In this document: positions 58,131-64,000 of the stretch, one piece after another | Position numbering within the stretch: position 1 is the first letter of the stretch | Layout of the letters: each line of letters opens with the position of its first letter | NCBI RefSeq assembly: GCF_905147365.1 | Contig: NC_056420.1 | Span: forward strand, 1,436,001 to 1,500,000 | DNA length: 64,000 nucleotides | Direction of reading: 5' to 3' | Source of the DNA: Aricia agestis | Lineage: Eukaryota; Arthropoda; Insecta; Lepidoptera; Lycaenidae | The notes under the pieces: generated by a model | Seen by the model: the letters and a program-made list of their open reading frames with translations, nothing else | The model's database searches: none | Told to the model about the DNA's origin: nothing | Translations under genes and position numbers: made by a program

Positions 58131-58955
58131 TCTCAGTCTAAATTTATTTTACCAAATGAATTATTTATACATATATGTGATACTTTATAAAAATCCAAAA
58201 CTTTTTTCAAACAAAAGTATTGCTTCTGTATAATAATTATTTTTTCTGACCTCATTTTCATAGCAAAATTTCTCAGTAAGTATCATTTTTTTTCGCATAT
58301 GACTTAAGTATGTAATTTGGCGTCACGAGTAAGAAAGAAAATCCAAAACAAAAATCATGCCAATATATTTTTTTTTAAATCGATAAAAAACTTAATAAGC
58401 AAAATTTCTCAACGTTATTTCTTCTCATAACTATGTTATTTAGTCAAATATACACACAAATCCAAAATATCCAAAAGAACTATCATCCAGAAAACCAAAT
58501 TTATTCCGCGTTTACGCAATAATGTATCGTATTGCTTTACTAGTTGGGTGCAGATTAGCGTCCTCGTGCATATAGTACGACCTTGATCGCGTGACCCGCA
58601 CGACTCGCGGCCCGCGGGTCGGTGTGTGATTCTTTACATTAATTACATTTATTGCATTTTTCTTTTCTTTGTGGGTACGTAGACAACACTTGAAAACTAA
58701 TTGACATAGATATTTTATAGGTACATAATATTATGTAGAATAATAAATAATAATTAATAAGCAATCATTTTTATTGTTAATTATGTTTACGTATTGTACA
58801 CTCGCTTGAAAAACACCATAAATAAACTATCGGCTAAATATATTCGTAGGTAACAAGTTAATAACCCTAGCGACGATTTTCGTCATAATACGTCAAATTT
58901 AAAAATTTCAACATCAGTTCTAAGTCGGCATACTCTATCATTCTGTCTACTCTGG
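58131..58955. other. SORD intron 3 or flank, nothing recognised
   Basis: AT-rich sequence with repeated gcaaaatttctca phrases (58128, 58263, 58401) and no exon. It does not contain the expected next SORD exon. Confidence 0.45.
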
Positions 58956-59338
58956 TAGCATATGCTTTCCGTTCTTAAAACAACGCCGAAACTCCCAAAC
59001 TTGTATCTATAAAGAATCAGGAGTTCTCTCAGCACCTTCCGAACCACGGTATACCAGGTATACTTCGGTGCAAAATCTTACTTGTTGGTAGCATATGCTT
59101 AGAATACTTCTCACGAAACCGAAGTCACCACTTGCTTTCCTATAAATTTTGAGGAGTTCCCTCGATTACTTATGGATCCTTTATCAGATCACCACTTTTG
59201 TGAATATAATACCAAATTGGAATGATACCCTACATACCAAAAGAAAAATTTTGAAAATCGGTTTAACAAACGGCGGAGTAATCGTTGAACATAAAAAAAC
59301 GAACATAACACCTCCCCCATTTTGGAAGTCGGTTAAAA
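58956..59338 (-). repeat. 'gacttccaaaa' family repeat, inverted copy
   Basis: On the minus strand it shows accgacttccaaaatggggg, gttcaacgattactccgcc, gtggtgatctgataaagg and two gcatatgctaccaa-type blocks. It is the longest copy of the family here, between the last visible SORD exon and the Gypsy element. Confidence 0.65.
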
Positions 59339-59944
59339 TTGTAGCCTATGTGTTATTCTGATGTATAAGCTATATTATTGTAAAGTTTCATTAAAATCCG
59401 TTCAGTAGTTTTTGTGTGAAAGAGTAACAAACAAACTTTCGCCTTTATAATATTATAAGTAGGATAGTAGGATACAGCAATAATCTTCAGTACTTATATC
59501 AACATTCCTTTTCCCGTTTTAAATTTTCTATTTTTGTTTATTATGCTCTTTTTTATTAGCTATTTATTAGCTTCCAAAGTATTAACAATTTATTTAAATT
59601 CAAACATACATTTAGCATCTCCCGAATATTTACAAATTACGTTTATTTGAAACACGCGACAATAGATAGATAATTTCATTAATACATATTGCCCGTTTTA
59701 AATTTTTTTAGATCAATTTTAAACTAAGATAAGTAAAAAAACTAGGATTTTTGTGCGATCTCGGCAACGCGTCAAATGTATGGTCAAGGTCGTTTGCTCG
59801 GGGGATGGCCTTAAGTGTAAAGTTAAGGTTTGTAGATTTAGGGCTGTAAGGTTAGAAACTTGGTTCTACATGAGAAAACTACCTTTTGACACCACGAACT
59901 ATATGTACTCGTCTTGGCAACAATAGATATAACAATAAGGTCTA

Positions 59945-60130
59945 TACTCCACTCGGGCTAACTTGTCGCTAGCGGTCGTTGACTCCCTGTCAAAAACTTG
60001 TCATTTTCCATATAAACCGCGATGGACAATGAAGTGTCAGATATTGTCAATCGTGGTTTTATATGGAAAATGACAAGTTTTTGACAGGGAGTCAATGACC
60101 GCTAGCGACAAGTTAGCCCGAGTGGAGTAT
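59945..60130. mobile_element. Foldback MITE, arms about 73 bp
   Basis: tactccactcgggctaactt ... ttttccatataaa (59947-60018) and its complement (60058-60130) match with one or two substitutions; a 39-base loop separates them. It lies between the SORD exons and the Gypsy element. Confidence 0.88.
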
Positions 60131-60277
60131 GGTTTTTTTCTTTTTCAAATTTTCGTTTATGTATGCTTTTCTGCAAGAGACGTGTACGAGTAACTATTCT
60201 TTTTCGAGTACCTATAAGCTCTATTAATACGTCGTTTCTTTTTATGCTGCACTTTTTTATGTTTTCCACTCTTTTTA

Positions 60278-60648
60278 GGGTCCCGTACCCAAATGGTAAA
60301 AACTGCCCGTCTGTCTGTCTGTCTCCAGGCTGTAACTCAAGAACTACTATAACTAGACTTCTGAAATTTTCACAGAATACTGAATAGGTATGTATGTATA
60401 TACGTTATAATTACAGCAAATACTAATTTAAGCAAAATATTTAAGGGGGCTCCCATACAAGAAACGTGATTTTTTGGCTTTTTTGCTCATAAGATTCAAT
60501 TATGGCAAAATCCTTAATTATTTTAATTGTACTTTAAAATTAAGTAATAATAAAATTATAATAAAATAAATAAGTAAGGAATCCCATACAAAAACACAAT
60601 ATTTGCCTACTAACTACTTTCGCTCTATAACGGTACAGAACCCTTCGT
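60278..60648 (+). repeat. Dispersed 'gggtcccgtaccc' repeat carrying the LTR insertion
   Basis: Starts agggtcccgtacccaaatgg, includes ccgtctgtctgtctgtctcc, gggggctcccatacaagaaa and ends ggtacagaacccttcg, where the Gypsy LTR begins. This order is typical of a common lepidopteran repeat, so the LTR element probably landed in it. Confidence 0.6.
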
Positions 60649-60649
60649 C

Positions 60650-60953
60650 TGTCACTTTCTAAGCCATTATGGTTTTTGTTGCACATAATACAACTGTTTC
60701 TAATTTAAAGATATAAATAAACACTATTTTGCTAATTCGTCTGTCACTTTCTAAGCCATTATGGTTTTTGTTGCACATAATACAACTGTTTCTAATTTAA
60801 AGATATAAATAAACACTATTTTATTAGAAGAAATATAGTTTAATTCTTTAGCACAAAGTGGCGTACAAAAGCGAGGGAAAACATGACAAGTATAATAGAC
60901 AACTGTCATGACATTGACATTACAATCTCGTTCATAAACTATGTTCGGGAACA
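60650..60953 (-). mobile_element. 3' LTR of the Gypsy element (inferred limits)
   Basis: Directly after the pol stop on the minus strand comes a purine tract (AAAGAAAGGGAGA, about 60954-60968) and then TGTTCCCGAAC, the expected polypurine-tract/LTR junction. The other edge is set at a ...GTGACA end next to sequence of a different repeat (60278-60648), giving TG...CA termini. It contains AATAAA signals. About 92 bp is tandemly duplicated inside it (units near 60644-60735 and 60736-60822). The 5' LTR is outside the window, so the limits are unconfirmed. Confidence 0.65.
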
Positions 60954-60978
60954 TCTCCCTTTCTTTACAAAAATAAGC

Positions 60979-63900
60979 TTAACATACGTAATCACTTAAG
61001 TAACTAGGTTTAGTTCTAGTACGAACACTTCTGCTTCTGTGAGGTGGCTCTTCCGAAAGCTGCTCGTGAACATTTTCATTGATATAGGGCTCCGAAGGCT
61101 GACATGGTGTGTACAGATGAAATCCAGCAGCATCACTATGTACAGTAGGGTCAGGAGGTGGTTGCTCAGTAACTGGTACATTAGTTGTTTTACTTTCAGG
61201 ACACTGATCCCCTGCGAAAGGTTTAATGTGGACCCTATTTCTTCTATAATATTTCCCATCAACTGTAACTATATAAGATCTATCATTAATAACTTTGGTA
61301 ATAACTCCAAAGCTCCACTTTTTATCAACTTCAGGATGTAGCTGAGTGATCACTCTCTGGCCAATAGTTAAAAGGGCTAGTTGTTTACGATGCTTATCTA
61401 CATTTCTCTTTATCTTCTCTTTTCTTTTTTTAATATTCTCTGCAACCTGAGGGATAACTTGAGGCTTGAGATGCTGTAGTGTGCAAGGTAGACCGGTACG
61501 TGTACGCCTAGAAAACAGTTTCTGTGCTGGACTGGTGTTATCCATTTCAATTGGAACATTTCTTAAGTGAAGTAGACTATACCACAAATCTTTTTTAGTT
61601 TGCAGGCTCTGAACCACTAATTTCTTTGCTATTTTCACAGCTGCTTCAGCCTTGCCATTAGACTCTGGGTGATGAGGCGAAGATGTCACATGTTCTATTC
61701 CCCATGCTTGTGTGAAAGACCTAAATTGTTCATTAACAAAATTTGTAGCATTGTCTGTACAGATTCTTTGAGGAATACCATGTCTTGCGAAATTTTTCTT
61801 GCATATTTGTACAATTTCTCTGGCAGTAAGTGAAGTTAGGCTGTCTAATTCAAAAAAATCTGAGAAGTGGTCAACAGATACTAAATATCGCAGATCGCCA
61901 ACTGAGAAAACATCCATAGAAATATATTGAAAAGGATATAGAGGAACATCATGACACACCAGAGTTAATTTCTGTAAACTTGGTGAATGAGCTCATTCAG
62001 AAATGTTTAATATGTGCAGCTGCACATATTAAACATTTCTGAATAAAATCCTTTATGTCTGCTGACATGTTTGGCCAGTAAATGTTAGCTCTAGCCAGAC
62101 GAAGTGTACTTGATACTCCATTGTGAGATACATGTAGTCTCTGTAACATTTCACTTTGTAATGATTTCGGAATAACTACTTGATCATTTCGAAATATCAA
62201 GCCATCAGAAGTAGATAATTCGTGACTAATCCCATTAAATATTTTCAGAGACTCTGGTAGTGCAGATATGTATTTAGGGAATCCATACTTTATATATTCT
62301 ATTAACTTTAACAAAGTATCATCCTTCAATGTTTCTTCCTTAATTTTTTTTAATAACTGATCTGCAATTTTTAAATACTTAATCCTGGATATGTTAGCTA
62401 TAATTTTGAATACTTTTCTTTCCTTCAACTTAGTTTCCAACTCATAATTCTTATCTATCTCTGACGTGACAGGAGCTCTTGATAAAGTATCTGCAACTTG
62501 ATTGTTTTTACCTTGAATAAACACCAGATGGACATTGTATTTTTGAAGTGTTAACAACATCATTTGCAGACGCTTTGGAGCGTCTACCAGTGGCTTGTTA
62601 ACAATATTTATGAGCGGTCGGTGGTCAGTTTTAACTATAGTCCTCGAGCTTCCTGCAATATATTGATTGAATCTGGTACATGCAAAAACTACCGCCAACA
62701 TCTCTTTTTCTATCTGCGCGTATCTTTTTTCTGTAGAGGTTAAACATCTGGATGCAAAAGAAATTATCTTGTTATCCTGATACATAGCCGCACCAAGTCC
62801 AAACTCACTGGCATCACATTCTATAGTTACTTCTTTGTTTACATCGAAATATTGCAAGGTAGGTAAGTTACTAATGAGATTCTTCAAAGCTTGAAACTCT
62901 TTTTCTTCTTCAGCTGTCCAAACAAATTCTGTATCTCTTTTAGTCAAATTTCTCAGTTTATGTGCATGGAAACTTAGATTATTAATGAACTTGCTGAGGT
63001 AGCCTACCATGCCGAGGAATCTAAGCACATCTTTTGCATTTTTTGGTGTAGGCATATTAACTATGGCATCTACTTTGGTTTCATCTACCTTTAGACCTTC
63101 ATTGGTAAGTACATGGCCATAAAATTTAACAGACTTATGAAGCAACTTAACTTTTTCTCTATTTAATTTACAGTTAACTTTACGTAATCGTTGCAACAAT
63201 TTCTCAAAATTTTTATTATGGTCTACTGTAGCCTCCTCAATGGTATCTCCCACTCCATATATTAGGATATCATCTGCTATGATTTCAATTCCTTTCAGGT
63301 CCTTCAGAAGACTTGTAAGTTGTTGTTGGAATATCTCAGGTGAAACGCTGAGGCCAAAGGGTAATCTCTTCCACCTGAAACGGCCAAACGGGGTCCAAAA
63401 TGTTGTTAATTTGCTACTACTTTCATTTAGTTTACATTGCCAGAAACCTTTTTTTGCATCGACAGTACTGAATATCTTAGCATTTTTTAGCTCAGGTAAC
63501 ATTTCATCCAGGGTATTAAATTGAAAATGGGGTCGTTTCAGCGCCTTATTCAAAGGTATAGGGTCAAGACAAATTCTAAACTTCTCATTTCTATTAACAA
63601 TCAAAATATTATTTACCCAATCCGTGTGCTGTTTTTCTTTCACAATGATGCCATCTTTTTCCAACTTCTCCAATTCCACTTTCAATTTCTCTCGAAGACA
63701 GATTGGAACACGACGAGCCGGTTGTATGCGGGGAGGAACAGTTTCATCAATTTCCAAAGAAACTTCACCAGGAAGACTGCCATAACCTTCAAATACATCT
63801 GCATAACTTTCCAAAATCTTATTTATGTCAGTATTATGGTCAGATGAAATAGTGTCGCAGTACTTAATGAAACCTAAGGCAACACAGGCCTTTTCTGAAA

Positions 63901-64000
63901 GTAGTGGCTCATGCTTAACATCAACAATATGGAATTTAATTTTAAAATTTGTGTTCTTTCTTTTACAGGTAAATATGGCAACACCATAATTTGATATAGG
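60979..64000 (-). pseudogene. pol: Gypsy-type LTR retrotransposon pol (RT, RNase H, integrase), broken
   Basis: Two open stretches on the minus strand. The upstream one stays open from the window edge (64000) to a stop at 61997. It contains RT (TVDAKKGFWQ, FGLSVSPEIFQ, catalytic IADDILIYG), RNase H (TIECDASEFGLGAAMYQ, TDHRPL) and the start of the integrase zinc finger (KCLIC). The downstream one (61959 to 60979) is in another frame and carries the integrase core with its D, D and E positions (SMDVF, CTDNATNF, GKAEAAV) and the chromatin-side C-terminal domain. The break coincides with a 50-bp palindrome at 61995-62044 that adds an inverted copy of adjacent codons and brings a stop. Gag and protease lie beyond the window. 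The apparent start near 63814 is only a TTG codon; the frame continues upstream. Confidence 0.93.
61995..62044. repeat. 50-bp perfect palindrome disrupting Gypsy pol
   Basis: The two 25-base halves are exact reverse complements about the centre (gtgcagctgcac). It lies exactly at the integrase zinc-finger codons where the reading frame is lost. An inverted copy of about 25 bases inserted beside the original explains both the frameshift and the TGA. Confidence 0.85.

Noticed and set aside
63812..63814. Start codon for a 605-residue retrotransposon protein
   Set aside because: The codon is TTG and the frame remains open upstream to the window edge.

Overview
The window looks like nuclear DNA of a lepidopteran insect, species not determined. 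It has long AT-rich introns with GT-AG splice sites, insect-type genes, and a dense load of short inverted-repeat elements, SINEs and RTE-type LINE tails of the kind common in butterflies and moths. There is no bacterial or viral gene organisation and no CRISPR array. About one tenth of the sequence is coding; most of the remainder that can be interpreted is transposon-derived.

Four host genes are visible. (1) 2070-31334, minus strand: a complete Na-K-2Cl cotransporter (SLC12, Ncc69/NKCC type), 24 coding exons, 1137 aa; every intron phase closes. (2) 33699-42112, plus strand, divergent from gene 1 with 2.4 kb between the start codons: a complete alpha-arrestin (ARRDC family), 7 exons, 522 aa, with a long Pro/Tyr/Gly-rich tail. 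(3) 49877-55417, plus: a complete RIO2 kinase (40S ribosome maturation), 8 exons, 502 aa. (4) 57028-58000, plus: the first three exons (74 aa) of a sorbitol dehydrogenase whose remaining exons are not in the window. The genes are functionally unrelated (ion transport, membrane-protein sorting, ribosome assembly, polyol metabolism).

Mobile DNA dominates the rest. 60650-64000 (minus) is the 3' half of a Gypsy-type LTR retrotransposon whose pol is broken by a small palindromic duplication. 35640-38361 is a decayed non-LTR retrotransposon inside the arrestin gene. At least seven copies of one SINE-like family, two tRNA-derived SINEs, three hAT-like elements with intact 8-bp target duplications, several TTAA-flanked elements and more than ten foldback/MITE elements are scattered through introns and intergenic DNA. 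Many are nested, and related copies elsewhere in the window act as empty-site controls, so part of the insertion order can be read directly.

I did not find a convincing new enzymatic system. The observations most worth checking are: two partial exon duplications inside the cotransporter gene; a chimeric element with perfect 167-bp inverted arms; a 69-bp-arm perfect palindrome; a GC-rich foldback element and a CRE-bearing transposon in the divergent promoter; and a run of five adjacent transposon pieces after the RIO2 kinase gene. All exon boundaries come from reading splice signals, phase and family similarity by eye, without transcript data.
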